Shown: positions 54,727 to 63,331 of the stretch, piece by piece
Numbering within the stretch: position 1 is the stretch's first letter
Layout: each line of letters starts with the position of its first letter
Assembly: GCF_004803855.2 (NCBI RefSeq)
Contig: NZ_CP012552.1
Span: 682,001 to 746,000 of the forward strand
Source: Campylobacter sp. RM16192
GTDB lineage: Bacteria > Campylobacterota > Campylobacteria > Campylobacterales > Campylobacteraceae
DNA: 64,000 nucleotides
Direction of reading: 5' to 3'
Position numbers and translations under genes: made by a program
Notes under the pieces: generated by a model
The model's database searches: none
What the model was told of the DNA's origin: nothing
What the model saw: the letters and a program-made list of their open reading frames with translations, nothing else

Positions 54727-55929
54727 ATGTTTTATTTTTTAATAACTTTATATTTGGCATATATTTTAATTAAAATAGTTTTGGCTAATTTAGAGATAAA
54801 TTTCGTGCAAAAAGAGAGTCTAAAGCCAGCTGTAGTTCTTAATGAAATCGAATATAAAAGCGCTGCAAATATCAAGATAACTAATCAAAAATTTGAGATT
54901 ATTACTCTTTTGTATCACTCTTTAGTCTTTATAATGTGGGCTACTTTTGGACTTAAATTTTTAGCAGACACTATTATTAAAAGCGGCTCTGTTGGTGAAA
55001 ATATTATATTTGTAATGAGTTTTTTAATAATATCTACTATTTTGGAGCTTCCATTTAGTATCTACGAGACATTTGTAAAGGATAAAAAGCATGGATTTTC
55101 CAATATGACACCAAAGCTTTTTATTGTAGATACATTTAAAACTCTTGCGCTTACAATAGTATTTGGCTCCTTATTTGTATGGCTTATTTTGTTATGTATA
55201 GATTTTTTAGGCAAACTATGGTGGTTTTGGGCTTTTGTTTTAAGCTTTGTGATAATTTTGATTATAAATTTGATATATCCAACTCTTATAGCGCCTATTT
55301 TTAATAAGGTAAAACCTCTACAAGATGGCGAGCTAAAAGGATCTATCGAAGATCTTATGCAAAAGTGTGGCTTTAAAAGCAGTGGAGTATTTACAATGGA
55401 CGCAAGCAAGCGCGATAACCGCTTAAATGCTTATTTTGGTGGTTTTGGAGCAACCAAAAGAGTAGTGCTATTTGATACTTTGATACAAAAACTTAGTATT
55501 GATGAGATTATAGCTGTTTTGGGTCACGAGTTAGGACACTTTAAGCATAAAGACATACTTAAAATGATAGCCTTGAGCGCTATTATGCTTTTTGTTATGT
55601 TTTTAGTTTTTGGAAATATTCCAAATTCGGCCTATAGTGCGCTTGGATTAGATAAAAGCGGAGGAGCTATAATAGTATTTATGTTGCTTTTTTCACCAGT
55701 TTATAGCTTTCTTTTTAGCCCGATTATCTCATATTTTAGCCGTCAAAATGAATTTGGCGCGGATCAATTTGGCTCTAATATGAAAAGTAGAGAAGATATG
55801 ATAAGCGCCCTAAAAAAACTTGGTAGTGAAAATCGTGCATTTCCAAAATCACATCCTATATATGCTGCTATTTATCACTCACATCCAAGTCTATATGAGC
55901 GCATAAGAGAACTAGATGACCATAGATGA
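54727..55929 (+). CDS. M48 CAAX-type membrane zinc endopeptidase
   Basis: A 400-residue Ste24-like protease with seven or so membrane helices. The zinc motif HELGH (LGHELGHFKHKD, ~residue 274) and the downstream NEFGADQFG with the third ligand Glu are intact, together with DASKRDNRLNAYFGGFG typical of the family. In bacteria without protein prenylation it acts as a membrane quality-control peptidase. RBS GAAAGGAATG. Its end overlaps prmC by 14 bases. Confidence 0.94.
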   Translation: MFYFLITLYLAYILIKIVLANLEINFVQKESLKPAVVLNEIEYKSAANIKITNQKFEIITLLYHSLVFIMWATFGLKFLADTIIKSGSVGENIIFVMSFLIISTILELPFSIYETFVKDKKHGFSNMTPKLFIVDTFKTLALTIVFGSLFVWLILLCIDFLGKLWWFWAFVLSFVIILIINLIYPTLIAPIFNKVKPLQDGELKGSIEDLMQKCGFKSSGVFTMDASKRDNRLNAYFGGFGATKRVVLFDTLIQKLSIDEIIAVLGHELGHFKHKDILKMIALSAIMLFVMFLVFGNIPNSAYSALGLDKSGGAIIVFMLLFSPVYSFLFSPIISYFSRQNEFGADQFGSNMKSREDMISALKKLGSENRAFPKSHPIYAAIYHSHPSLYERIRELDDHR

Positions 55930-56731
55930 GGCTTTACAAGAAGCAACTTTCACTCTAGTTGGGGTTTGTGAAAATCCCGCTAGAGTGGCTAAAATTTTAC
56001 TGATGCATCATTTAAATGTTAATATTGAGTGGGTTTTTTTAAATTTAAAAAAAGAACTTGAAAAGAAAAGCGAATATTTTGATCTTATATCAAGATTTAA
56101 ATCATATGAGCCGCTTGAATATATAACCGGAGTATCTAGCTTTTATGGGCTGGAGTTTAATACAAGAAAAGGGGTCTTGATACCACGCCCGGAAACCGAA
56201 ATTTTAGTGGATAAATCACTTGAAATTTTAAAAAAATTTAAAAAATCAAAAGTATGTGAGATAGGCGCAGGTTCAGGCATTATAAGCATTTGTTTGGCAC
56301 TGAAAACAGATGCTATAATTACGGCAACAGATATAAATGAAAAAGCTTTGCAGTTAGCATACGAAAATGCCGTTAAATTTGGAGTTGCGGACAGGATAGA
56401 GTTTGTTTGCTGTTCATATATGGATAGTGTTTTGGGCGAATTTGATATGATAGTATCAAACCCTCCATATATCAAAAACTCATATAATCTTGACAAATTC
56501 GTATTAAATGAGCCAAAAGAGGCACTTTTTGGCGGAGATATAGGCGATGAGATTTTAAAAAACATAATCTTGATTGCCAAAAAGAGGAAGATAAAATTTA
56601 TCGCCTGCGAGATGGGTTATGATCAAAAGGCATCATTAAGCGATACATTAAACCTCAGTGGCTATGAGGCAAAATTCTATCAAGATCTAGCCGGTTTTGA
56701 TAGAGGTTTTGTGGCTCGATTAAAACTATAA
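55916..56731 (+). CDS. prmC: Peptide chain release factor N5-glutamine methyltransferase
   Basis: A 271-residue SAM-dependent methyltransferase that modifies the GGQ glutamine of RF1 and RF2. The N-terminal helical domain (~1-75), the SAM motif EIGAGSGIISICLA (~118) and the catalytic NPPY (SNPPYIKNSYN) are visible. Start overlaps the M48 gene by 14 bases. Followed after 25 bases by the DUF4149 gene. Length is normal. Confidence 0.94.
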   Translation: MTIDEALQEATFTLVGVCENPARVAKILLMHHLNVNIEWVFLNLKKELEKKSEYFDLISRFKSYEPLEYITGVSSFYGLEFNTRKGVLIPRPETEILVDKSLEILKKFKKSKVCEIGAGSGIISICLALKTDAIITATDINEKALQLAYENAVKFGVADRIEFVCCSYMDSVLGEFDMIVSNPPYIKNSYNLDKFVLNEPKEALFGGDIGDEILKNIILIAKKRKIKFIACEMGYDQKASLSDTLNLSGYEAKFYQDLAGFDRGFVARLKL

Positions 56732-56756
56732 AAATAAAATTTAAAAGGAGATAATT

Positions 56757-57233
56757 TTGAAGGCGCTTTACTTACTTTTACTTGCCGCTTTAATCGGCAT
56801 AGAGGCATCAATAGGGGCTTTTGTGGCACCTACGATTTTTTATCCTCAAAATATATTAGGACAGGGCGTTTTAACGCATTTTCAAAGCGGACTTTTGATG
56901 ACAAATATTTTTGTAAAATTTAACTACGTGCTTTTATTTATTAGTATTATGGCTATTGTTTATGAAATTTTTGCTGCCAAATTTGAGAAAAATAGCCACT
57001 TTGCACTTAAATTTAGCTCTTTTGCCCTATCTTTTATAAATTTAGCTTTGGCTGCCGCATTTGTCTTTTATTTCACTCCATACATCTTGGATGCTCAAAA
57101 GCTAGGGGTATCTGGCACTACTACAGCTGAATTTGTGCAAGTTCATAAGGCTAGTGAGCTTGTGATGAAAATTATGATGTTTGCTCAAATTTTGCTATTT
57201 TTTATCAAATTTCCAAGGCAGGCTAGGGCTTAA
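56757..57233 (+). CDS. DUF4149 family membrane protein
   Basis: A 158-residue membrane protein with four predicted helices and the family N-terminus (YLLLLAALIGIEASIGAFVAPTIF). The start is TTG at 56757 with AAAGGAGA ten bases before it; no ATG is available before the first helix. Function unknown. It lies between prmC and the ThrE-like pair in a close plus-strand run. Confidence 0.84.
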   Translation: MKALYLLLLAALIGIEASIGAFVAPTIFYPQNILGQGVLTHFQSGLLMTNIFVKFNYVLLFISIMAIVYEIFAAKFEKNSHFALKFSSFALSFINLALAAAFVFYFTPYILDAQKLGVSGTTTAEFVQVHKASELVMKIMMFAQILLFFIKFPRQARA

Positions 57234-57242
57234 AGTGGAAAT

Positions 57243-58025
57243 ATGAATACAAAGCCGGATATTCAAGAGGTTACTGATTTTTTAGTAGAGTATGCGCTAA
57301 AGATGCTAAGCATAGGCACTTATACGGCTAGGATCGAGCGCTGCGTCTATAGGATAGCCAATGCTTACGGCTATGATGTAAGTTTGACTATTTTTGTAAA
57401 GCACTTTATTATAAGCGTGCTTGATCCTGATGATAACTCAATGCGCCGAACCTATGTAAAAACAAGCATGGCAGCGCCTATTAGCTTTAATCTAATATCA
57501 GAGCTTAGCGCACTTAGCTGGCAAATTTATGATGAGAAGATTTCTATTGCTATGGCGAAGAAATTTTTTACAGGCATTGTATCTGCCGAAAATAGGGATT
57601 TTAAAAAGACTCTTTTATTTATGAGCTTTGCTAATGCCGCATTTTGTAAGCTTTTTGAGGGCGATTTGGGCTCTATCTTGTCGGTATTTGTAGCGACTTT
57701 TATAGGGTTTTATTTGAGGCATCTGCTCACAAAGTATAGGATAAATTTAAAGGTTCAATACATCATCATCTCTTTTTTAGCCTCGTTTATAGCTTATCTT
57801 GGCGTTCATTTTGGAGTATCAAACACTCCTGATGTGGCCATAGGAGCTAGTATTTTATTTTTAATGCCGGGAGTTTTACTTATAAATTCGGTGTTTGATA
57901 TACTCAATGAAAATATGCTAGTGGGCATAAGTAGAGGCTTAAATACAGGGCTTTTGATCATCTGTATAGCGATAGGGGTCTATATGACTCTGGCTATATC
58001 AAATATAGGGCTTTTAAATGGTTGA
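57243..58025 (+). CDS. Threonine/serine exporter family, ThrE N-terminal half
   Basis: A 260-residue protein: a cytosolic N-terminal part (~1-115) with the ThrE/DUF1212 motif RIERCVYRIANAYGYDVSLTIF, then five membrane helices. In single-chain ThrE the other half follows in the same protein; here it is the next gene, overlapping by eight bases. It exports threonine and serine in Corynebacterium; the substrate here is inferred. Confidence 0.88.
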   Translation: MNTKPDIQEVTDFLVEYALKMLSIGTYTARIERCVYRIANAYGYDVSLTIFVKHFIISVLDPDDNSMRRTYVKTSMAAPISFNLISELSALSWQIYDEKISIAMAKKFFTGIVSAENRDFKKTLLFMSFANAAFCKLFEGDLGSILSVFVATFIGFYLRHLLTKYRINLKVQYIIISFLASFIAYLGVHFGVSNTPDVAIGASILFLMPGVLLINSVFDILNENMLVGISRGLNTGLLIICIAIGVYMTLAISNIGLLNG

Positions 58026-58542
58026 TCTAATGGTATCAGTAGTCGTTGATGCTATGTTTGCCGCTATTGCCGGATTGGGGTTTGCCTATGTGAGCTCTCC
58101 TCCTAAAAGAACTCTGCTTTATTCGGCTTTACTTGCAGCTGTGGCTCACTCTTTTAGATTTTTGATGCTTCAAACAGGACTTTTAAGCATAGCCCTAGCT
58201 ACTCTTATAGCCTCTTTTATGATAGGAATTTTAGGTATGTTTTTTGCAAAAAGACTAAAGGTTCCGGCTGAGATTATAGCCTTTCCGGCACTTTTGCCTA
58301 TGGTTCCTGGAATTTATGCATATAAGAGTATTTTAGCGATTTTATCCTATACCAAAAGTGTTGAGATAGAGCAAAAGACAATGTATCTAATGCTCTTTTT
58401 TGATAATGCAATTACTACTATGACGATATCTATTGCGCTTGGAGTAGGGGTTTCTGTCACGCTTTTGATATTTTACGAGCAATCTTTGATGGTAACTAGA
58501 GGCGTAAGATGCGATTTGAAAAGTAAAAGGGAAGAGAGATGA
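58018..58542 (+). CDS. Threonine/serine exporter family, ThrE C-terminal half
   Basis: A 174-residue membrane protein with about five helices (ThrE_2/DUF3815 type; KVPAEIIAFPALLPMVPGIYAYKSILAIL). Completes the split exporter whose first half is the preceding, overlapping gene. The C-terminus (RGVRCDLKSKREER) is basic and cytosolic. The YbgC gene begins inside its last codons (ATGA). Confidence 0.87.
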   Translation: MVDLMVSVVVDAMFAAIAGLGFAYVSSPPKRTLLYSALLAAVAHSFRFLMLQTGLLSIALATLIASFMIGILGMFFAKRLKVPAEIIAFPALLPMVPGIYAYKSILAILSYTKSVEIEQKTMYLMLFFDNAITTMTISIALGVGVSVTLLIFYEQSLMVTRGVRCDLKSKREER

Positions 58543-58934
58543 AATTTAGAGTCTATTACGAAGATACCGATGCGGCAGGTATAGTGTATCATGCCAACTA
58601 TATTAAATTTTGCGAGAGAGCTAGAAGCGAGATGTTTTTTAATTCGGACATAAAGCCTTTTAGTAAAGATGGCTATTTCGTCGTTAGCGCAATAAATGCC
58701 AAATTTATTAAGCCGGCGCTTTTGGGGGATCTAATTGAAGTTAGAACAAAGGTATCCGAGCTCAAAAAAGTTTGCGTGACTATAAATCAGCAAATTTATA
58801 GAGTTGGCAAGCTAAAAGAGCAGTGCGAAGAAGAGCTGCTTTTTAGTGCGGATATTACTGTAGCATTTATGAGAGAGGATAAGCCCGCTAAGATGAGTGA
58901 TGATATAATCAAATTTTTATCATCTCACATTTAA
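58539..58934 (+). CDS. ybgC: YbgC-type acyl-CoA thioesterase
   Basis: A 131-residue hot-dog-fold enzyme. The catalytic Asp lies in EDTDAAGIVYHANYIKFCERARSEMF at the N-terminus, as in YbgC/4-hydroxybenzoyl-CoA thioesterases. It hydrolyses short or medium acyl-CoA. Overlaps the ThrE half by four bases and the convergent periplasmic gene by four. The neighbour order matches C. jejuni Cj0965c/Cj0964/Cj0963. Confidence 0.92.
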   Translation: MKFRVYYEDTDAAGIVYHANYIKFCERARSEMFFNSDIKPFSKDGYFVVSAINAKFIKPALLGDLIEVRTKVSELKKVCVTINQQIYRVGKLKEQCEEELLFSADITVAFMREDKPAKMSDDIIKFLSSHI

Positions 58935-60130
58935 GGCAGAGCCTCTTTGAAACTAAATTCCCCGGCTTTTAAAATTTTAGTATTATAAATAACCTGCGAA
59001 TTTTCAATGCGTTCGCCAAACAGACTCTGGGCGTTTTGGTTTAAATATGTCGTATATATATAATCTAACCCCACAGCCGTAGAGTATCCTACCCAGTTAA
59101 AGTTAATATCTTGTCCTAAAATTTTATTATTTGAATCGAGGCTACTATCTACAGCAGAGAGGGAATTTGCTATATAAATTAACTCTCTATCCTGCGGTTG
59201 AGTTAGTTTAAATATGCTTGGAGTATAGTTTATCTGCGTGCTTAATAGATTAGTTGCATTTATGTCGTATACTCTAAGTTGCGAGCTTAATAGCGATGTC
59301 TTTAAAATAGGAATATTTAAAAATATTGAAGCTTCGTTTATCTTGCTGTTTCTATCTACGAAATTTTTAAGATCGGTTTGATTTCCTATTTCGTTTTGAT
59401 ATACAAGACCTCCGCTAAGCTCTTCTGAGTATTTATTTAATGTGCTTCCTAATAGGCTACCGTCCGAAAATGCAGCATTTTTGCCATTTGAAAAATCCAA
59501 AAGTCTTACAATCTGCTCTTTATAATCAATTCCGCCAAATATCAAATTTACTTTTAAATTAGGCAGAGTTGAAGAGTGGAGTGTAGGTATATAAGCGAGC
59601 ATAGAATCTTCTAACAGATTATTTAGATGCGCTACTCCAACTTGAGTAAATGGAGTTATCAGATAGCTTATGTTTTCAGCTTTGGCTCTTGTTAAGGCAT
59701 TGCTTATACTATTCGTAGATTCGTTACCGATGTTGTAAAATTTAATATCTATATTCGCATTTTGTCTTATCATGTATGCGATAGCAGAATTTGACACTAC
59801 TGCGGCGTAGCTTTTGATACTATCTTGGGGTATTATAATAGCGATTTTAAACTCTGCATTAGTGCTTGGTATAAATACTTTCTCTGTTGATATCTCTCCT
59901 TTGATAGTTCTAAAAGCTTGAATAACTTCTGCATTGTCACTTCTTTCATATCTTGCCAAAAAACTATGCAAAAGACCGTCTTTAACTAAATTTAAAAGAC
60001 AGGTATCGTCGCATTTAAATGGTTCTAAATTTATGTAAATTTCATACGCAGGCGGAATATCTGAAAGCTTATCACTCTTAGCAAAAAGTGAAATTTGTAT
60101 AATTAAAAAAACTAAAAGAATTTTTCTCAT
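58931..60130 (-). CDS. Exported protein with type 1 periplasmic-binding-like fold (Cj0964-like)
   Basis: A 399-residue exported protein with signal peptide MRKILLVFLIIQISLFA. The sequence pattern (FKIAIIIPQDSIKSYAAVVSNSAIAYMIRQNANIDIKFYNIGN; SNALTRAKAENISYLITPF) suggests a LivJ/LpoA-like alternating fold. One nearby Cys pair (FKCDDTCL, ~residues 39-43) may form a disulfide. No lipobox. It starts four bases inside the end of the UDG gene (ATGA), so they form an operon. Function unknown; a sensor or peptidoglycan-synthesis activator are possibilities. Confidence 0.78.
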   Translation of the reverse strand: MRKILLVFLIIQISLFAKSDKLSDIPPAYEIYINLEPFKCDDTCLLNLVKDGLLHSFLARYERSDNAEVIQAFRTIKGEISTEKVFIPSTNAEFKIAIIIPQDSIKSYAAVVSNSAIAYMIRQNANIDIKFYNIGNESTNSISNALTRAKAENISYLITPFTQVGVAHLNNLLEDSMLAYIPTLHSSTLPNLKVNLIFGGIDYKEQIVRLLDFSNGKNAAFSDGSLLGSTLNKYSEELSGGLVYQNEIGNQTDLKNFVDRNSKINEASIFLNIPILKTSLLSSQLRVYDINATNLLSTQINYTPSIFKLTQPQDRELIYIANSLSAVDSSLDSNNKILGQDINFNWVGYSTAVGLDYIYTTYLNQNAQSLFGERIENSQVIYNTKILKAGEFSFKEALP

Positions 60131-60789
60131 AACAACCCTTTGATTTTATTTAAATCATCTATTAAGGCCTGCTCTTTGCTTGGATTTTTTAGCACCCATG
60201 CTGGCGAATAAGTGGCCATAAGATAGGAATTTTTAAATCTTAAAACATTTCCTCTGATGGATTCAAAGCTATTTGTTCGCTCCAAATCATTGATTAAATT
60301 TAAAAATACGTTTTCGCCAAGAGCGACTATAATCTTTGGTGAAATTATATCTATTTGAGACATTAAATATGGCTTACAAAGTTCGTAGCTAAGATTTATG
60401 GCTAAGTTGTTTTGGTGAATTTTACACTTTATTATGCTTGTCATGTAAAATTCATGCCTATTAAGGCCTAAAATTTCATATATTACCTTGCAAAATTTCT
60501 CTCCAATAGAGCCTTCTAAAAACTTTCCGCTGATATCCTCGCTAACGCTTGGCGCATCACTTATAAACATTATCTTGGAATCTAATCGCCCGCTTCCTAC
60601 TAAAGCGTTATTTCTGCTCTTGCAAAGCTCGCATAAGTTACAGTTTTTAATCTGCTCTTCAAGCTCTTTTATATCGCTTGAGACATCGTTTTTTATCTGT
60701 GATCCAAAGGACGGATTTATATATCTGTACCCAAATGCTTTTAAGTAGTGAAGTTGTCTTAAAATTTCAATTTTGTTTGCATAAATCAT
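60127..60789 (-). CDS. Uracil-DNA glycosylase family protein (Fe-S type, family 4/5-like)
   Basis: A 220-residue protein. The cysteines in IKNCNLCELCKSRNN, with a further one in IGEKFCKV, resemble part of the [4Fe-4S] site of family 4 uracil-DNA glycosylases. ISDAPSVSED stands where GEAPG-x-ED is usual, and MATYSPAWVL fits the C-terminal catalytic HPS-like motif with His replaced by Tyr. It should remove uracil from DNA, but both substitutions leave catalytic strength unsure. Equivalent to C. jejuni Cj0963. Divergent from rpmH. Confidence 0.82.
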   Translation of the reverse strand: MIYANKIEILRQLHYLKAFGYRYINPSFGSQIKNDVSSDIKELEEQIKNCNLCELCKSRNNALVGSGRLDSKIMFISDAPSVSEDISGKFLEGSIGEKFCKVIYEILGLNRHEFYMTSIIKCKIHQNNLAINLSYELCKPYLMSQIDIISPKIIVALGENVFLNLINDLERTNSFESIRGNVLRFKNSYLMATYSPAWVLKNPSKEQALIDDLNKIKGLL

Positions 60790-60964
60790 TAAAAAATACT
60801 ATCAAATTGCCAGTTAAAACTAAATAAAATTTTTAAAAGCCTATTTTAGAAAATTTTTATTTTGACTATCTCTTATAAGCTTTATAAATTTTATTCAATG
60901 GATTTTAAGTAATTTGTTGTTAAAATCACGACTTTATCATAAAATTTAATACAAGGAAAAAGTT

Positions 60965-61099
60965 ATGAAAAGGACTTATCAGCCTCATAAAACGCCTAAA
61001 AAACGCACTCATGGTTTTCGCCAAAGAATGAAAACAAAAAATGGACGCAAAATTATAAATGCAAGACGTGCAAAAGGTAGAAGAATATTGGCGGCTTAA
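60965..61099 (+). CDS. rpmH: Ribosomal protein L34
   Basis: A 44-residue basic protein ([20 protein letters not shown] start; ends [10 protein letters not shown]), complete and typical of bacterial L34 of the large ribosomal subunit. ACAAGGAAAAAG precedes the ATG. It is first in the conserved rpmH-rnpA-yidD-yidC-jag cluster. Its 3' end shares DNA with the probable coding start of rnpA in another frame. Confidence 0.97.
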   Translation: MKRTYQPHKTPKKRTHGFRQRMKTKNGRKIINARRAKGRRILAA

Positions 61100-61134
61100 G
61101 TAAATTTGGTTCCATAAGCGAATCAAAGGAATTT

Positions 61135-61425
61135 TTGACGGTTTATAAAGAGGCAAGCAAGTGGTATTGCGATTGCTGCACTATTTTTTATAAACCTTCA
61201 AGCGAGCCTAAACTAGCCATAGTAGCTAGCAAAAAAGTTGGCAAAGCTGTAGTTCGTAATCGTTGCAAAAGGCTATTGCGAGCAGTTTTTAATCAAATTC
61301 ATAATGAGCTTGAAGACGGTGTTTATGTGGTTATTGTTAAGGCGGGACTTGAGCAGATCCCTTATTTAAAGATTCAGAAAAATATATCCTGGGCTTTAAA
61401 AAAGCTTGGATGCTTGAAGCAATAA
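61135..61425 (+). CDS. rnpA: Ribonuclease P protein component
   Basis: A 96-residue RnpA from the TTG at 61135, which has AAAGGA four bases before it. The family core is clear (KLAIVASKKVGKAVVRNRCKRLLRAVF). Read upstream in the same frame, 18 more sense codons give FGSISESKEFLTVYK, which matches the usual RnpA N-terminus, yet that stretch has no ATG, GTG or TTG. The only candidate there is ATT at 61087, inside rpmH, nine bases after an AAAGG. So the true protein may be about 16 residues longer and begin with AUU. RnpA assists the catalytic RNA of RNase P in tRNA 5' processing. Confidence 0.9.
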   Translation: MTVYKEASKWYCDCCTIFYKPSSEPKLAIVASKKVGKAVVRNRCKRLLRAVFNQIHNELEDGVYVVIVKAGLEQIPYLKIQKNISWALKKLGCLKQ

Positions 61426-61445
61426 AAATAACGATGAGAGAGGCA

Positions 61446-61772
61446 ATGATATCTTTAATCAAATTTTATCAGCGTTATATTTCTAAATTTACTCCAAAGT
61501 CATGCCGATACTATCCTACATGCTCAGAATATGCCGTTTGGCAGTTTCAAAACAATAATTTTTTTTTAGCTTTTTTGGCTACTATTATTAGAATTCTTCG
61601 TTGCAATCAGCTATTTAGAGGTGGTATAGATTACCCTGTTATTTATAAAAAATTTAGCTCTTTTTCAATTTTTTACCAAAACGTTAGACCTAATATAAAT
61701 TTTTGGTTTATCCGATATAAAGAGAATAAATTTTATGTTATAAAAGTCTTAGATTCGTTAAAGGAAAAATAG
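61446..61772 (+). CDS. yidD: Membrane protein insertion efficiency factor YidD
   Basis: A 108-residue protein with the YidD core FYQRYISKFTPKSCRYYPTCSEYAVWQF and RILRCNQLFRGGIDYP. I chose the ATG at 61446 (MISLIKFYQ, preceded by GAGAGG); in-frame ATGs at 61434 and 61410 would extend it into rnpA. It lies between rnpA and yidC as in most bacteria. A run of nine T's at 61559-61567 encodes Asn-Phe-Phe-Leu. The C-terminal ~35 residues are longer than the minimal family. Confidence 0.9.
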   Translation: MISLIKFYQRYISKFTPKSCRYYPTCSEYAVWQFQNNNFFLAFLATIIRILRCNQLFRGGIDYPVIYKKFSSFSIFYQNVRPNINFWFIRYKENKFYVIKVLDSLKEK

Positions 61773-63331
61773 TGTTAGATAAACTATCTGTTCAAAAGAG
61801 AGTTGTTTTGGCTACGGTCATCTCTTTTATTTTTTTTATAGTATATGATTATTTTTTTATCCCTAAAAATTTGCCAATAGATCAAAATATAACAGTGGGT
61901 GTTCAAGAAACACAAGTAAAACAAGCACCTGTTACAACTTCAAATTCCACCGCTTCTGTACCTGATATGAGCGCAAGTCAAACCAAGACAATAGCTACTA
62001 TCAAAGGTGCTTATTTTGAAGCGCAAATTGATAATTTAGGCAGAATTTCAAAATTTTATTTAAATGAAGATAAATACAAAAATGAAGATGGAGGCAGGAT
62101 AGAGCTAACTTCTAAAACCCTTCTTCCGCTTGAAATTAGATTTAGCGATACAAATTTAAACGAGCAGGCGTTTAAAACAGACTATGTAAGCAATCTTAGT
62201 CAGATAGACGTTACGAGCTCAAAGCAAACTTTGGTTTTAACTCAAAATTTAAATGGATCTAAAGTAGTTAAAAACATTACTTTCTATCCTAGTGGTAACT
62301 ATGATTTGGAAGTTTCGGTTAGCAACGGAGAGTATTTTATAACTCCTGGATTTAGACCAAGTGTGGTTGTGGATAATTATACTGTTCATGGAGCACTTAT
62401 ACGTCATGCGGATGAGAAGTTAACTATACTAGAAGATGGCGATTTAGAGGGCACTGAAAAATTTGATGATGTGAATGTAGCAGCCGATAGCGATAGATAC
62501 TATACTGCTTTATTTTACTCTTTTGATAAGCCTTTAAATGTAGTGATGTCTAAAGATACAGCCGATAATGCCATAGTTTTTATTAAAAATACAGGAGATT
62601 TTAAGACTAGCGGGTATATAGGAGCTAAAGATCATAAGACATTGGAGTCTATAGACGCCAGATTAACAGATGTCATAGAGTATGGATGGTTTACATTTAT
62701 AGCTAAGCCTATGTTTGGGTTTTTAAATTTACTTTATGGATATATAGGAAACTGGGGTTGGGCTATAGTAGTGCTTACATTGATTATAAGACTTGTGCTA
62801 TTCCCTCTTACATACAAGGGAATGCTATCTATGAATAAGCTTAAAGAGCTTTCTCCAAAAATTAAGGAGCTTCAGGCTAAGTACAAAGGAGATCCGCAAA
62901 AGCTAAACGCTCATATGATGGAGCTTTATAAAAAACACGGTGCGAATCCTATGGGAGGTTGCTTGCCTATACTTATGCAGATTCCGATATTTTTCGCAAT
63001 TTATAGGGTTTTATTAAATGCTATAGAGCTAAAAGCTGCTCCATGGATACTTTGGATACAAGATCTAGCTGTTATGGATCCATATTTCGTTTTGCCTATA
63101 CTTATGGGTATTACAATGTTTTTACAACAAAAGCTTACGCCTACGACATTTGCAGATCCTATGCAAGAGAAGATTATGAAATTCCTGCCTTTGATTTTTA
63201 CATTCTTCTTTGTGACATTCCCTGCAGGACTTACTCTTTATTGGTTCGTAAATAACGTTTGCTCGGTTATTCAACAAATTTTTGTAAATAAGCTCTTTGA
63301 AAAACACAAAAAAGTGGAGGTAAAGGCATAA
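61772..63331 (+). CDS. yidC: Membrane protein insertase YidC
   Basis: A 519-residue Gram-negative-type YidC. TM1 is at residues ~11-30, followed by the large periplasmic domain (~60-310) and the 60KD_IMP core with five helices, including IIRLVLFPLTYKG with its conserved hydrophilic-groove Arg and KHGANPMGGCLPILMQIPIFFAIY. The start is GTG at 61772, overlapping the yidD stop by one base, after AAAGGA. It inserts small membrane proteins alone or with Sec. The stop overlaps the jag ATG. Confidence 0.96.
   Translation: MLDKLSVQKRVVLATVISFIFFIVYDYFFIPKNLPIDQNITVGVQETQVKQAPVTTSNSTASVPDMSASQTKTIATIKGAYFEAQIDNLGRISKFYLNEDKYKNEDGGRIELTSKTLLPLEIRFSDTNLNEQAFKTDYVSNLSQIDVTSSKQTLVLTQNLNGSKVVKNITFYPSGNYDLEVSVSNGEYFITPGFRPSVVVDNYTVHGALIRHADEKLTILEDGDLEGTEKFDDVNVAADSDRYYTALFYSFDKPLNVVMSKDTADNAIVFIKNTGDFKTSGYIGAKDHKTLESIDARLTDVIEYGWFTFIAKPMFGFLNLLYGYIGNWGWAIVVLTLIIRLVLFPLTYKGMLSMNKLKELSPKIKELQAKYKGDPQKLNAHMMELYKKHGANPMGGCLPILMQIPIFFAIYRVLLNAIELKAAPWILWIQDLAVMDPYFVLPILMGITMFLQQKLTPTTFADPMQEKIMKFLPLIFTFFFVTFPAGLTLYWFVNNVCSVIQQIFVNKLFEKHKKVEVKA

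Noticed and set aside
60790-60964. Replication origin or DnaA boxes upstream of rpmH
   Set aside because: No cluster of DnaA-box-like repeats and no dnaA nearby; the rpmH cluster alone does not mark oriC in Campylobacter.
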